Shown here piece by piece: positions 11,076 through 23,756 of a stretch of 64,000 nucleotides of DNA (positions are counted from its first letter, which is position 1; every line of letters starts with the position of its first letter). The position numbers and the translations under genes are program-made. The stretch covers positions 1-64,000 of the forward strand of contig VXBP01004148.1 of the NCBI GenBank assembly GCA_013400115.1, given 5' to 3'. The DNA is from Rhinopomastus cyanomelas. Its lineage: Eukaryota; Chordata; Aves; Bucerotiformes; Rhinopomastidae. Under the pieces are notes generated by a model. That model worked only from the letters and a program-made list of their open reading frames with translations, was not told the origin of the DNA and ran no database searches.

Positions 11076-13247
11076 CACTTCTGTCCTTTTGCTGGCTCCA
11101 CTATTTCTGATACAGAGGTCGACAGAGCCAGTGCTTTCAGGCCTCTACAGCACATGCAGTCTATTTTGACCACTGCAGAAGAGGAAAGACAAAAACCCAA
11201 CAAACTGCTCACAGAATGAGCTCTGAATGTAGTGTGTCTAGCAGAGGGCTCAGATTCTCCTCTTCCTTCTGGAGGACCCTGCCTTTCTTTGCTTCTCTGG
11301 AAAGCAGAGACGAGACGAATCATTTTAGCAAACCTTTCATTTAGGTTTTTTGATACAGAAAGTCATGCTCGCCAGTCATACTCACCCTTCTTATCAAAAG
11401 ATTGGGGCTAAAAAGCAAGACATGACATTTAGGATTGCTGCTTTGCTCCAAAGAGAGAATGAGAGACCCTGAGCAGTTTAAGAGGGGACACCCCAACATT
11501 TTCAACCCTCCTCCTGGTGTAGCATCTCTCGTACAGTGGATGACTTCAATACTGCTTTCAGAGATGTCAGCTTTAAATACATTCTTCTAAAAAACCTTGA
11601 AGGGATTAGAAGTCTGATTAACACATGGTTTTTCCATCCCCCTGAGCACACTTGGTAGAGGGAAGGAAAGTGTCTTTGCAAGTTAGAAAAGAGAAAACTG
11701 GACTAAGTAGGTGCTATCTAATGATCTTTGGTGTGAAGGGAGAGCCAACAGACAAGAGCAAGTCTCTATGACTTTATTCTCATTGCTTACACAGTCACTG
11801 CACTGTGCTACAAGTGATTAACTCACAGTATCCTATTGCATTACACAAACCTAGCAGAACAGAACCTTCTGCTTACCGTTATTGCTACCGTTGCTTGCTA
11901 TGATGTGAAGAACAAACCCTTCAGTTAAATGGTGCAGTCATCTTCTTAAAAATCTAGGTACAATCTCAGTAATCTCTCCCTAATGCCCATACTGACTGGA
12001 ATGGTTTCAAGTTAGGCTATAACATTCTACTTAGTTGTCTTCTGAAGGAAACAGCGGCACGCTGCAACACAGGAAGGTCCTACAGTAAAGCAGGAAGTTA
12101 TTACTCAATAATCCATCAGGAATGGTGTCTAATTGTGACAGTCCCATTTAATTTCTTTGCATACAAGGTGTTTCAGAATGGACTCAAACTCCACACAGGT
12201 CAATTCATAAAAATCATGCAAAGCTGTTTTCTCTGTTATTTTTCTGATTTTTTTTCTATGTTCTTCTACCAATTTGGTTGGTGCTGTTTGGCAACTCCTT
12301 ATTTGCCCCTTTGCCATTTTATGATCTGAGCTGACTTTAAGAGGAAGGTGGATGTGATCACTTGCCAACTTGCACCTTCTGCCTCCTGGTGTTGTACCTT
12401 CTTGCCTCCCGACTCAAGTTTGGGTTGGAAGATAAGGCTGTGGGAAGGCCTCTATCTGCACCATCACACAACCAAAGCTCAAGAACGCAACAACCCAACC
12501 AGCCAGAACACATCCGTGTTAAACTTCAGCTTCATCAGAATGGCTCTTTCCAGCTTCCAGCAGTGAGATGTAAAGCCCACTGTCACACAAGTTTAACAAC
12601 CACACACAAAGTGTTGTAACCGCGGTTTCATCTTAGGCTCCATTTTCCCAGCGTGGTCATTTGTGCAGTGAAGTGTGTACAGACACTGCCTCAGCTAAGC
12701 GTATGAGTCTGAACTGGTCACACTGGAACCGGATCCTTACACAGCAGGTCCCGCTGCATCAGCTGTTGTGCTGACCCACCACTGCTTTTATTTCTGTTCT
12801 GTGTGCAGAATCTTCATCAAGTAGCTGATGGAATAAGACACCTGGTGACAGCAAGTACAGCTCATTCTAAGCAGAGTTGTTTTAAATGGTTCTGGTTGTT
12901 TGCTAGGTATGAATATTCCCAAGAGCACAAAGACTTTTTGGCATGAAGTGGCTACAATCAGACTGTGATATTAAGGGATTACTTTCATTAGACTCTGCTG
13001 TTCTACTGGCAGTTTCAGTAATTACACTGCAACAGACAAAATAATTAATTTGCCTGGGCACTTAACCGTGTCCTGTCAGCTGTGAGCACGGACATGCCAG
13101 CTATTGCAGTGATGCAGTTCCTTGGATCCTACTGTAAAATACACTTCTATGACACCATCGGTATGAATTTTCTTCTCTGGAGAGTCTTTGTATGTAAATA
13201 GTCATCGGAGTTTATTTTTTTAAGTGCTTTTATGCTGTAAAGGTGTT
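11076..13247. other. CR1-free 2.2 kb intergenic stretch, nothing recognised
   Basis: Longest repeat-poor stretch of the left part. A 79-aa minus ORF at 12129-12368 is Lys-rich but matches no family I know and lacks splice or promoter context. A minus AATAAA lies near 11773. Confidence 0.45.
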
Positions 13248-13888
13248 GCTCAGAATTGCTCAGGTTGGAAAAGACCTTCAGGATCATTGGGTCAAACCTT
13301 GACCTAACCTTACTAAACTATCCTTAACAATCTGCCGCTAACTGTATCCTCAACCACCACCTCCCTGGGTAGCCTGTTCCAGTGCCCAACCATTCTCAAT
13401 AAAGAACTTCTTCCTAGGATCTAATCTAACACACCCCCACATTATCCCCTCCTTGGTGCAACTTGAAGCCATTTCCCCTCATCCTGTTACCTGTCACCTG
13501 TGAGAAGAGACCAACCCTGCTCTCGCTGCAACTTCCTTTGAGGTAATTGCAGACAGCAATAAAGTCTCCCCTCACCCTCCTCTTCCCCAGACTAAACTAG
13601 CCCAGTTCCCACAGTGGCTCCTCACAAAGGGATGTTTTCCAAACCCTTCATCAGCCTCGATGCCCTTTTCTGGACCCACTCCAGTACCCAAATATCCTTC
13701 TTTTATTGAGGTGTTCAAAACTGGACCCAGTACTCAAGGTGGAACCTCATCTGTGCCCAGCACAGGGGCAGGTTTTCTTCCTTAGTCCTGCTCGTCACAC
13801 AATTTCTGATACAGGCCAGGATGCCACTGGCCGACTTGGCCACCTGGGCACCCTGCTGGCTCTGTTCAGCTGACTATCAATCAATACA
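13248..13888 (-). mobile_element. CR1 LINE fragment
   Basis: It shows CAGGTTGGAAAAGACCTTCA, AGCCTGTTCCAGTGCCCAAC and the GGCCACCTGGGCACCCTGCT block, covering the CR1 3' UTR to the AKKANGI region of ORF2 in minus orientation. It is old and frame-broken. Confidence 0.88.
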
Positions 13889-14672
13889 ATACACTGCTGA
13901 CCTGCGTTGCAGTGCAGTCACAGAACGATCTGAACCACCACAAGCACAGAGTTAAACACAAACAGAAGGTGGTGTTCAAGTGGCCAGGGCGTTACAAATT
14001 GTCCAAAAGGAAAAAGTGTTGCAACCCTAGGTTTGGAATATAGTTATCTCCTTGTCTCCATCTTCAGAAACCTCTACAGGTCAGGAGTTCTGACAGCCTC
14101 TCTGAGTGAACAAGGATAAATTAGCAGACCAGGACAGTTCTTCCCACTCACATTTTCTGTCAGCAGCAGCCACACACATCCCAATAGAAACTAAGGTGGA
14201 GAAAGGGTAAGTAACTTTTCAAACCTAAACTTTTCTGCAGAACACTCACAAATTAAACTTATGAGAACAAAAGCAGAACACAGTTCCATGAGGTAAATAC
14301 AAGTGGTTCACATCACTTTTGGACTGCTAAAACTGTATCAGGACTGTACGGACTGCCTGTGCACTACTGCTGAGTGGTTTGTATTCTCTGGTTCCTGTTT
14401 ACCACCACCATTGCTTCTTGTTCCTGACACTAAGCTGCTTCAAAACAGAAACCAGGGCAGGTAAGGGTAGGCACTGGCCTGGTGCATGGACAATTCTGAT
14501 TTGAGCTTGAAAGCGTGGTGCTTTCACCAGCCGTAGGTTGGAGACCTGATGAAAAGGCAGAGCTGTTTCATGTCACTTACCTTTCCTATAACACAGCTGT
14601 TATGCCCAGGAATAACCCAGGTTTGTAATTGAAAGCACCACATGAATTTGATGAACGAATGGGTGTCATCAC
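13889..14672. other. Intergenic stretch, nothing recognised
   Basis: No supported feature. Confidence 0.5.
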
Positions 14673-14905
14673 AGTATCAGTATCACAGTATTATCAAGGT
14701 TGGAAGAGACCTCATAGATCATCAAGTCCAACCTGTCACCACAGAGCTCAAGGCTAGACCATGGCACCAAGTGCCACGTCCAATCCTGCCTTGAACAGCT
14801 CCAGAGTTGGCGACTCCACCACCTCCCTGGGCAGGCCATTCCAGTGGCCAATGACTCTCTCAGTGAAGAATTTTCTCCTCACCTCAAGCCTAAATTTGTA
14901 CCTGC
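14673..14905 (-). mobile_element. CR1 LINE 3' fragment, distinct type
   Basis: It has a CACAGTAT-type terminal repeat instead of CATAGAAT, followed by AAGGTTGGAAGAGACCTCAT and CAAGTCCAACC. This is a different CR1 3'-end family from its neighbours. It is 5' truncated at ~14905. Confidence 0.85.
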
Positions 14906-15474
14906 TACACTTTTAATTCCTAGCAATTTCCCCATTTTTTTTTTTTCAATTATCACCTTGAGATTCTCTCTCCCTTTACATTCCATTACTTGTTTTAATT
15001 AATCTTGTTTTTGTAGCATCTATATGCTGAAAGGCAAGTTATCCCTCTACTTTCCACGATGAGCTCAGCTCACTTTGATTTGGAATGCAGCCACTCTGGG
15101 TGTAGAAATTGTCAAAATGCAGGAAAGAACATTTAAGGTACTTTAAAACGTTGATGGCGCAGTAAGCAATTAACTGAGAGTATGAACAACGTGTTCCTCT
15201 GATACCTAACTGCAAAGCTCAGCTGACCAGTATTGGGGTAGTAGGTTGAGCCAGACTTACTTACAAAATGAATCACTAAACTTGAGCCCAGCAGATACAT
15301 CCGCTCCTTCCAAACTGGCAGAAAATACTGTCCACCTTCCACCAACTATACATTCAGCTTCACATTACTGGGCTAACATGGGCATTCTCCCCATTCACAT
15401 TTCATACATGAACTGGCATCAGAACTGGTGTGAAATAGCAAGACCTGTTGGAATAGGCAGAAAGGAAATAAAAC
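14906..15474. other. Region just beyond the likely ZFAND3 3' end
   Basis: Contains a T-run at ~14933-14946. Nothing else recognised. Confidence 0.45.
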
Positions 15475-17801
15475 TTTAATCTCATTGGTTTAATTTTTTT
15501 TTAGCAGGAGGAAAAAGAATAAAGTTACAAGCTTCTTTTGATATTTTCACAATGTTAAACTAAAACTGAGCTCTAGGCTACATGTGTAAGTAAATCTAGA
15601 ACACAAAAGGGTTAAATAAGATCTTATTTTAAGATACAAGAACGTAAGCTTTCTTTATGTTGAACAAACTTCACAGAACAGATACTGCAAAGGAACAACC
15701 CCCCTCCCCAACTTCTTGTTTAAAGTGAATATTGTCCATAATTCACGTGAACTTTAAGTAGTGTTCTCTCAAGAGCCACCTTGATAACATCTGTGCACTT
15801 GTAACGAGATTGAAGAGAGTATTAAGGAGGAACAAAATAGCATCTTCAGGATTTATGAAGAAGAGTCTTGTGTGTTAATCAGAATGCCCATCAAATGGTA
15901 TGGTTGGATTTTGTAGGAAAAGAAAGTGCGTATCGCAGCAACCGCCACAATCCACGTGTTTTTAAACTCCTCATGGCAAATGTAAGTGACATCCTTGGAC
16001 AGCCCCTCTCGCCAGGACCACTTCCTAGCAGTGCAGCACATTACATAGGATTTTGCTGCCAGTTTCATGGTCTTGAGTAATGACAACAATAAAACAACAG
16101 CTTGGACTGCTTGCGTTTTATACTGATGAGACAATTCTGATTTGCTTCACGGTTAATTAATGGTCAGATGCTGAGTGTGTGTGTGGAGAGACACAGATGG
16201 GTTCTTCTTTAGTGACCTGCAACGAGTAGAATGGAGGATGACGTACGAGTTTACTCTGAAAATGCTGGGTTTTTCAAGTGACGTGTTACTTCAACCCTCT
16301 ATAGAGTTTTACATCTGCCTGGTATTTGGAGATGAGACAAAACCTTTCTCTCCCTCGTATTTGTCATAATTTCACCTGATTGTTAACAGCTTACTGACAG
16401 AGAAGTCTAAATTCACGCAGGATTAAGCTGGGCCCCATCAAAACGAATCCTTTTTACCTGAACAAACCAACATGCCAGTTATAACGTTTGCTTTTTTGTC
16501 TCCAAACTGCCGCGACTGGTGCGGTTCAGTTCAGCCCAACGGGACGTGCTGTAAGACACAACCACAGGTCTAAACAGATCCAAAACGTTCTGCTCCGTGT
16601 AATGCTTTCCACATTCACTTGCTACTCCTGCATTGCAACAGATGCGGGCAGAGATTTCGATGAGAGCGTTTGGCTGCATAGAAAGAGGGCTGACAGAGCC
16701 CCCGTGATTATCTCATTGGCACTGTGGAAGCGAGGAACACAAACTCAGTCTGATAAAGGGTTTTACCAGTTGCTCCCCAATACTGTTACTGAATTCCGTT
16801 TGCTACAAAATGTCCTTTTCCCCCCCAATATATAAGTCTAGCTACAGAAAGTCAGTCTGTAGAATCCAGCCATGGCTACTGTGCTGTGAATTAGCCTTAT
16901 TTGATCAATTATCAGATACCTGCACTTAGCAAAAGGCAAACAAGAACCAATCAGGTTTCAGCCACTTGGGAACGGCCGTGCTGCTCAAGGTCTGTAGAAT
17001 CTGCTCACACAACTTGCAGAATCTCTGTGGATGCCATGTGTAACGTATGCACTTTTACTGCTTTGGGATGGAACTGGCTTTAAAATGAAATCATAATTTA
17101 ACTGAGAAGATAGGTTCTTTTACAGTGAGATAGATATACATTTTTTTTCATAAGGATCTCTGTCCCCATTTTCTTTTTGGCTTCCTGGAAAGAACCAGAA
17201 AGATGTTCCTACCTCAACAGAATCCCTGATGCTGGTGACACTGCCTAAGTCAAAAGTCACACGTGATGAAGGCACGAGTGACCAGTCAGGTCTTCTGGGC
17301 TTCAGCAGCTGCAGTTGCTGCTGTTAGTAGTATTTCACCTCTTCAGGATTCACTAGCAGTGAAGAGGTAAAAGGCTGCACATTAAGCAGTTTGTCCAAAA
17401 GCCATGTGCACAGTGAATTCCACACCAGCTTCTACACAACTATTGGTTTTACCTCTGCAGCTGGAATGTTTCCAGCATAAGGCTTTTAGAGTGACTCCAG
17501 CAATAAAACAAGCCTTTGGATTTTTCTTGTTTTGCTTAAATCCACTAGCCATGCTCAAAAAAGAATATTTCTTCATGGTTTGTTTTTATACGGTGGCTAG
17601 CAGGCACCTTAGTAACTAGCCAGAAATCCGCTTCAACCACCATCAACCCCTAAACTACAGTACCAAGATGGTTGGCTAAAGAAAGGAAACTGATTGGCTG
17701 TAGTCTGAAACTTGCCTAGTACAAGGTGTCTGGCTGACTTTGTCCTAAATAAGGCTAACATTAGTGAACTAAGAGAACAGCATTTGGTTGCAGTCTTGCA
17801 C
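15475..17801 (-). other. ZFAND3: Probable ZFAND3 3' UTR and immediate downstream region
   Basis: The 2.3 kb after the stop codon is free of CR1, in contrast to its surroundings, which fits selection against insertions in a transcribed 3' UTR. I find no AATAAA on the minus strand between 15500 and 17800. The first plausible poly(A) signals are two ATTAAA motifs at 15489-15494 and 15475-15480. The actual 3' end is not determinable from sequence alone. Plus-strand ORFs here have no recognisable similarity and I treat them as chance. Confidence 0.35.
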
Positions 17802-17956
17802 TCAGGAACATCCTTCGCCAATGCGCTGGCAAGATCTCCCTACTTTCCGATCCAGTTTCACCATTTTCATAATGGCTTCCTCACGGCCACGTCCCATGTG
17901 GTCAAATGTGCAGTCGTGTTGTTCCGGCAGGCGATGTAACATACAGAACACGTAAC
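17802..17956 (-). CDS. ZFAND3: ZFAND3 terminal coding exon (second half of AN1 finger, C-terminus, stop)
   Basis: This 155-nt coding part completes the Gly codon split from the previous exon and then encodes 50 residues: YVFCMLHRLPEQHDCTFDH, then MGRGREEAIMKMVKLDRKVG and RSCQRIGEGCS, followed by TGA (17802-17804). Cys, His, His and Cys in FCMLHRLPEQHDC plus the following His complete the AN1 zinc-binding set. As far as I recall this C-terminal block is identical in human ZFAND3, showing strong constraint. The acceptor (TTTCTCCCTCTCTGCGGTAG|GT) is strong. The 3' UTR must begin at 17801 and extend to lower coordinates. Confidence 0.97.
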
Positions 17957-18639
17957 CTACCGCAGAGAGGGAGAAAGAAAAACACAGTTAGGGCTCTGGC
18001 TGAAGGGGCAGAACCTCACCTGAATGAGGAGGGAAGGATTCCCTACTGGGGGATTGCTCAGTTCTCACAAATTAGTGACGGGTGTGAAGTATTTATTTAT
18101 TTTTCTTACAGGGTATTAATAAAGATCTGTTTAGGCACCAAATTTTTCGGTATCTATCAAAGCTTGGGTCGTATTAGGTTCAGGGGTCTTTTTGCCATTC
18201 TATCATCTGATGGAGGAATCCCCCCAAATTGTCTAAATTTGACACAGGGACAAGGCAAGCTGCCTCATCTTGCTCTGCAGATGAAAAGATGCAGGTTACA
18301 GACTTGTTGTTTAAAGCTAGTTTTGGTATTCCTCAGTCTTCCAGGGAGCATGTGACTCAGAAATCCACAGCAGTCCTTCTTGCTAGAGGTGGGGAAGCAT
18401 CTCCAGCAGCCTCCTCTGTCCGGTTGACAAAGTAAACCTTTTTTTCTATCATGGTGCTAACAGAAAAGAAATTGCCCCACATTTCCTACCTCTAAAATGA
18501 ACGTGACATAGTGATAAGTAGTGTTAACATTATATAGACCGGAAAAGCATCCAGTTACAGGGCACTAACAGTTCATTGTGTATGAAATGAGGTGTCACCT
18601 ACGGTGCTGTTTTCTCCTGCCTAATGGTGCAAAGGTCGT

Positions 18640-19078
18640 CACAGAATCACAAAATTCTTGAGGCTGGAAAAGCCCTCTGAGCATATCCAGCCCAGCCCAG
18701 GACCTAACATCAGCACAGCGGCCAGACTACTGCCACCTCCACAGATGAGGACTCCACCAGTGCCCTGGGCAGTCCATTCTAGGGTCTGATCACCCCTTCC
18801 GAGAGGAAGGGCTTCCTAATATCCAAGCTAACACTCCCCTGGTAGCTTCAGGCCTTGCCCTCTCATCGTGGCGCTGGTTGCCTGGGAAAAAAGCTTGACC
18901 CCCACCTGACTACAACCTTCCTTCAGGGAGCTGGAGAGAGGGAGAAGGTGTGCCCTGAGTCTCCTCTTCTCTGGGCTAAATACCCCCAGCCTCTCCTCAT
19001 CAGATATTCCCTCCAGTCCCTTTGCCAGCCTCGCTGCTCCTCTGGACCTGCTCCAGTACCTCACTCTGCCTGCCACTG
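18640..19078 (-). mobile_element. CR1 LINE fragment (intron 17957-37895)
   Basis: It has the CACAGAATCACAAAATTCTT end and the AGGCTGGAAAAGCCCTCTGA 3' block, and extends to the LARLAKGLEGIS-like ORF2 region. Four related copies (38583, 48802, 56484, 63750) share this GGCTGGAAAAGCCCTCTGA-like 3' UTR type. Confidence 0.88.
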
Positions 19079-19189
19079 AAAGCTTTATTTTACTGCCAGC
19101 CTCTAATGCTCAAAAGATAAAACCCCCACAAAATTATGACATTTGAGAGATGGATGAAGTTAAGTGAATGCTTGTGAAAGTGTGTGTTT

Positions 19190-19240
19190 GTGCATATACA
19201 CACAGACATATATATATAAATAAAGTTAAAAATAAAGTAT
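19190..19240. repeat. Low-complexity (TG)n/(TA)n tract
   Basis: Alternating purine-pyrimidine and AT-rich sequence (ACACAGACATATATATATAA) lies between two CR1 copies. It is ordinary simple-sequence DNA. Confidence 0.7.
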
Positions 19241-19257
19241 GTAAACTATTTCAAGCT

Positions 19258-19679
19258 CATGGAGTCTCTCTGTTATGAGGACAGGCTGGGGGAGCTGGGG
19301 TCGTTCAGCCTGGAGAAGAGGAGGCTCTGGGGGAACCTGGTAGTGACTTTCCAGTCTCTAAAGGGGGCTACACGAAGGCTGCAGAGGGACTGTTTACGAA
19401 GGCCTGGAGTGATAGGATGAGGGGCAGTGGTTTCACATTAGAGAAGGGCAGATTGAAGTGGGATGTTACGAAGAAGTTCTTTAGCAGGAGTGGGGGTTGA
19501 ACACTGGGACAGGTTGCCCAGGAAGGTGGCTGAGTCCATCCCTGGAGATCTTCAAGGTGAGGCTGGACGAGGCTCTAGGCAACCTGATGTTGTTGAGGCT
19601 GTCCCTGCTCACTGCAGGGGTGTTGGACGGGGTGACCTTTGAGGTCCCTTCCAACCTGGGCCATGCTAAGATTCTACGA
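19258..19679 (+). mobile_element. CR1 LINE 3' fragment
   Basis: Plus CR1 from the CGTTCAGCCTGGAGAAGAGG block through GAGATCTTCAAGGTGAGGCT and TCCCTTCCAACCTGGGCCAT to an ATTCTACGA end. Its 3' flank is shared with the CR1 inserted at 25372. Confidence 0.9.
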
Positions 19680-19726
19680 CTACAAAGCATCATTGGTAGG
19701 CCAGGACACAGGGCTGCCTTTATGTC
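19680..19726 (+). repeat. 47-bp CR1 3'-flank shared with 25372-25418
   Basis: Immediately downstream of a plus CR1. The same 47 bp, with two mismatches, lies at the same place relative to a minus-oriented CR1 at 25372-25418. It is the candidate source or sibling of a 3'-transduced segment. Confidence 0.8.
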
Positions 19727-21810
19727 AGAAAGGGAAAAAGTATCCTATATGGAATTATTTTAAAAAAAAACCCCAACATGAGGAAATACTGATTGATTGT
19801 TGCTCTTTGTTTCAGTAGCACCAGCTATGAACAGATGTGTCTGCTATTTCTTCCTCAGTGCTAGAAAGGAACAAAGAAAAGAGGAGTTTCCCGTGTTGCT
19901 GTTGCAATTCAGAAAAATGGATGGATGGAGAGATACCAAGTGAATTGACAGTAGTACCCTGCTCCTTGTGCTCACTGCCTCCACTGCAATCTCAGTCTGA
20001 GTCACCACACTGTGACGTGACAAGTGTCTTCCCGTGGGTGCCACAAGTTCAAGATGTGATTATTGAAATGAAAAAAAAACCTCTGGACTCCAATTTTGAT
20101 GCTAAACAGACATTTCATTTGGTTGTCCCTTAGAGAAAGCAAGGGGTGATGGCTTCCCTTGTTCCTTGAAATTGCTGAACCGCTGCAGAATCCACAAATA
20201 GTCACCTAGATGAGCTCAGAGATCAGTTTCATCACCTACTCTGCAATGGATGTGTAAGAAGCAAATTCAAGAAAGCCTGCAGAAACAAAGTGAAGTAGTT
20301 TCAGCCACTCGTAAGGAAAAAACGGTTTTAAATCCTGATGGCTTTACATCTCTGTTCCATGTGTTTTACAGCATGGGTAGAAATGCTCTTTAATGTTATC
20401 CTGCACAGATCTGGAGTATCTGTACAGCTTTGACAATTATCTAGTAAGACATACATACATAGCCAGATTTATCAGTTCTGAATGTGACTTTTCAACTGCC
20501 TCATCTCCTCACCTTCCATAAAGCCTCTTGTAGACCAGTCTAACTTCACAATCTCTCTACTTTGTCACCCCACTCCCCCAGTCTATAACATCTAATGAAA
20601 GAAAGCCTCACACATACTACTAAAAATAATTTTGCTTATATTGGTTCCTCCTGCGGATGAGTTTTGTATTGGGCATCTTCTAGAAGCCTCACTTCCAAAT
20701 GAGACTCTGGCTTTTCAGTCCCTTTGCTCCAAATTCCCAAGTAATTTGAAAGATGAGAACTTGTATTTTTGTAGGTTTTATGTAGAATCTGAAGACTTGG
20801 ATACTGTTGTATAATAGCTAGTTGGGCAACAGTAGTTCTGAGTACCTTCTCAGTAGTTCAGAGTGGATATATTATTACTGCTATCTTCACTCCTTGCTTC
20901 TTTGCTGGGCTGTAAATTAGTGGCTATTGTGTGGTCTGTATGGGCATGAGTGGCTGACGGTTCAGTAAGACCTGGGAGTTTTACAACAAGTCCATGATTA
21001 ACTCTGCTGCACTGGGGCACAGGGCTAATATTTACTTCTATTTAAATCCTTAAAACCAATCCGGATTAAGGGGTGAAAACTTAATTCTCTTGAGAACTCT
21101 GCTTTTATGGTTATAAAGCAAATGAGATAAACAAACTCTTGTTGCTTTATTGATGGTGACACTCATTATGGGAAGATATCAAATGCATGTTGTTTCCCTT
21201 AAAGTATTGTAGAAATGCTTCTGTTACCACTCTGTAACAAAAGAACTTTCTGTGAGGGAAGACCACTGGAATAAGGACTCTGTTTGCCACCTCAGGTTAG
21301 TTTACTTTAGTTATCAACCACAACCATGCCAGGCTTCCACTGCAAGCACTGAGATTTTGGTCTGGTAAATGCAGTAACACACCTCACAGCATGGCTGTCA
21401 GTGCCCTCTGGTATCAGGAGTGAATTAATCACCTATTTCCCAGGCCTCTAATGCAAACAACTTGGAAAAATAATATGTAGTGCCTCAAAACCTCCCAGAT
21501 CCTCTCTAAGTACCCCATAAACTACTTCACATGTGTAATACAATATTTGCTCCCATTTCATCACTAAAGCCTAACCAGCTAAAACCATAAGGCATCTACT
21601 ATCTCTGCCTTACCTGGATCCAAACAGCTGAGTCTTTTGCACAGAACATGCAAAAACCTTTTATTTAGAGGAAATCTAAGATCACATGCAAGTGACTGTG
21701 AAGTTGCTTTCATAATTTCTGAGGAATCTTTTGGGAAAAGGCAACTGCAGAGGACAGCAAAGAAAATAATCTTCCATAATCTGCCCTATGGAATAGCACA
21801 CGGGGGTACT
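19727..21810 (-). other. ZFAND3 intron, repeat-poor stretch
   Basis: About 2.1 kb of unique-looking intron sequence with no recognisable exon or element. Confidence 0.55.
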
Positions 21811-21942
21811 AGTGGGTGAGAAGCTGGCCAGGAGCCACCAATGTGCAGTCACTGCTCAAAAGGCAAACTGCATCTGGGGCTGCATCAAAAGAAGTGTGGC
21901 CAGCAGATCCAGAGAGGGGATTCCGCCCCTCTACTATACAAA
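21811..21942 (+). mobile_element. CR1 LINE internal fragment
   Basis: Plus CR1 ORF2 fragment: AGCTGGCCAGGAGCCACCAA, AAGGCAAACTGCATCTGGGG and GTGGCCAGCAGATCCAGAGA. It lacks both ends. Loss of the 3' end is unusual for a LINE and implies a later deletion or rearrangement. Confidence 0.8.
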
Positions 21943-22769
21943 AATAAGACCTTGTGAGATTTTACAATCACCCTACCTACCATTGACACTGGCAGTACTG
22001 TTTAGAATTTCTGTTCCCAGGAATTCAGAACTGCCAGAATGTGCAGTTTGCAGCACTTCAAGTTGTACTTAATGAAGGACTTGTGTCTGAATACATTACC
22101 TGTACAAAGTTTATTTAAAAGGTGTCACATGAGTGGTATGGATTTACTGCTGTGCAGAGTTGTGCACTGTGTGCTTTGGCTTCCTCACATGCTCCAAGAG
22201 AACTCTCACCTTGCTTGCTAATTTGAAATTCTAATTAACAGTGGTTCCAACAGCAATTAAAAATACCTGAAGAGATGAAGGTACTGCAAAGATTCTCTAG
22301 CAAAAGTGCATTATCTAATGAGGTGTGTGAGCCTGTATGAAGATTTCTGTGCAAGAACTGATTTTAATGTATCTGTAAAGGGAAACATAGCTATGGCATA
22401 CCCCACAGCACAGCAAAAGCAGGTAGATTAGCCAGCAGAGATAAGCTCATGTTGTGATTGATGCTGCTGTAGAACCGTTGGGAATAATTGGACATCATTC
22501 ACCAAGAATGAAAGATGACTTCATGTGTTGTAACTGATACAAACAATAGAGCTATTAAACAAAAGGGAGGGAAAGATTTGTTTTTCAAGCTATGAAATAG
22601 GTCAGAAATGAATGTACAAGGAGAACAAACAGCCATCAAGATACAAATCAAGATTCTAAATACTTCTACACTGAGTACCACAGACAACACTTGCTGTCTC
22701 TGTGTCAATACAACCCACCTCGCTCTCTTAGGTTTTTGGAGATTGCTCAAAAAGAACAGTGAAAAAGAT

Positions 22770-22930
22770 TTAAGAGTGTGCTCTAGTCTAGCCTAGCAAG
22801 CATCCCAATGATGTAACAGTGCTCTAGTCCAGCCTAGAAAATCTTCTAGCCCAGCCTGGACTATTTTACACTATAAAAATATTCTGGTCTGCTGCTACCT
22901 TGTACTATTGTCCTAGCCAGCTCTGTTCTA
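22770..22930. repeat. Degenerate CTAG(T/C)CCAGCCT repeat
   Basis: Imperfect repeats of a CTCTAGTCCAGCCTAG-like motif occur at ~22780, ~22822 and ~22848, with weaker related copies to 22930. It looks like a small decayed minisatellite. Confidence 0.4.
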
Positions 22931-22961
22931 GCACATGCTCCTCAGCCCAGTGTAGAGCCAC

Positions 22962-23285
22962 AGGGGTGATGAAGGTTGTGGAGCATCTCCCTGGTGAGAT
23001 CATCCTTGTCGCTCTACACTGGACTCTTTCAAGCAGTTTCCTGTCCTTCTGGAAGTGAGGGGCCCAGAACTGGACACAGTATTTCAGAATCAGTCTCACC
23101 GGGGCAGAGCAGAACTTCTCTTGATCTACTAACCACCTCACTTCTAATCCACCCCAGGATGCCACTGGCCTTCTTGGCCACAAGTGCCCACTGCCGGCTC
23201 ATGGTCATTCTGCTGGCCACCAGGATCCCCAGGTCCCTTTCCCCTATACTGCTCTCCAGCAGGTTACTTCCCAACCTGAGCAATC
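22962..23285 (-). mobile_element. CR1 LINE internal fragment
   Basis: Minus CR1 ORF2 covering SSIGERDLGILVASRMTMSR, ALVAKKASGILGWIRSEVVS and LLERVQCRATRMI. The 3' UTR end is absent on the low side and the 5' end is truncated at ~23285. Confidence 0.87.
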
Positions 23286-23756
23286 ACTAACCTACACATT
23301 TCATCTGTAGGCTCTCATTCCAGCCTTACACACTGTTCTCAGTTCTCTGTCTGAGTTGCAGTCCACAGCAGTCAGGCACAAGCAGAAGTTGTAACACTAC
23401 AAGCTGATAACCAGCTAACACAAAGGGTGGGTTAGCATTTCTGTGAAGTGTCTGAAGAACTGGGTTATCATCCTGGTTTATCTCTGGTGACAGAAATCAG
23501 CATTTTAATTGCCACACACTCTCTCAAACAACAAAACGTTTTTCTCCGGGAGAACTGCACAGCTGTTGAGGCACAAAGGCATAAAAAGAAAATCGTTTAA
23601 GCAGACTTTAAAGGTGTGAACTATCAAAGAAACCAGTTTTCTCCCAACAACTGCAGCATCAATAGTGGCACCAGACAATGGACATCAATGTATGACTGAT
23701 GTTAGCGAGAGGAGAAGCTAGGAGACAAATTAAAAAAATTAGAACTCAGGTAGGTG

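Noticed and set aside
12129..12368. 79-aa minus ORF, Lys-rich
   Set aside because: No family match that I recognise, no splice or regulatory context, and a plausible chance ORF in AT-rich DNA.
1..15000. Expected neighbour BTBD9 (tail-to-tail with ZFAND3 in other vertebrates) on the plus strand
   Set aside because: No exon resembling its C-terminal discoidin-like domain or tail was recognised. The gene may lie further out.
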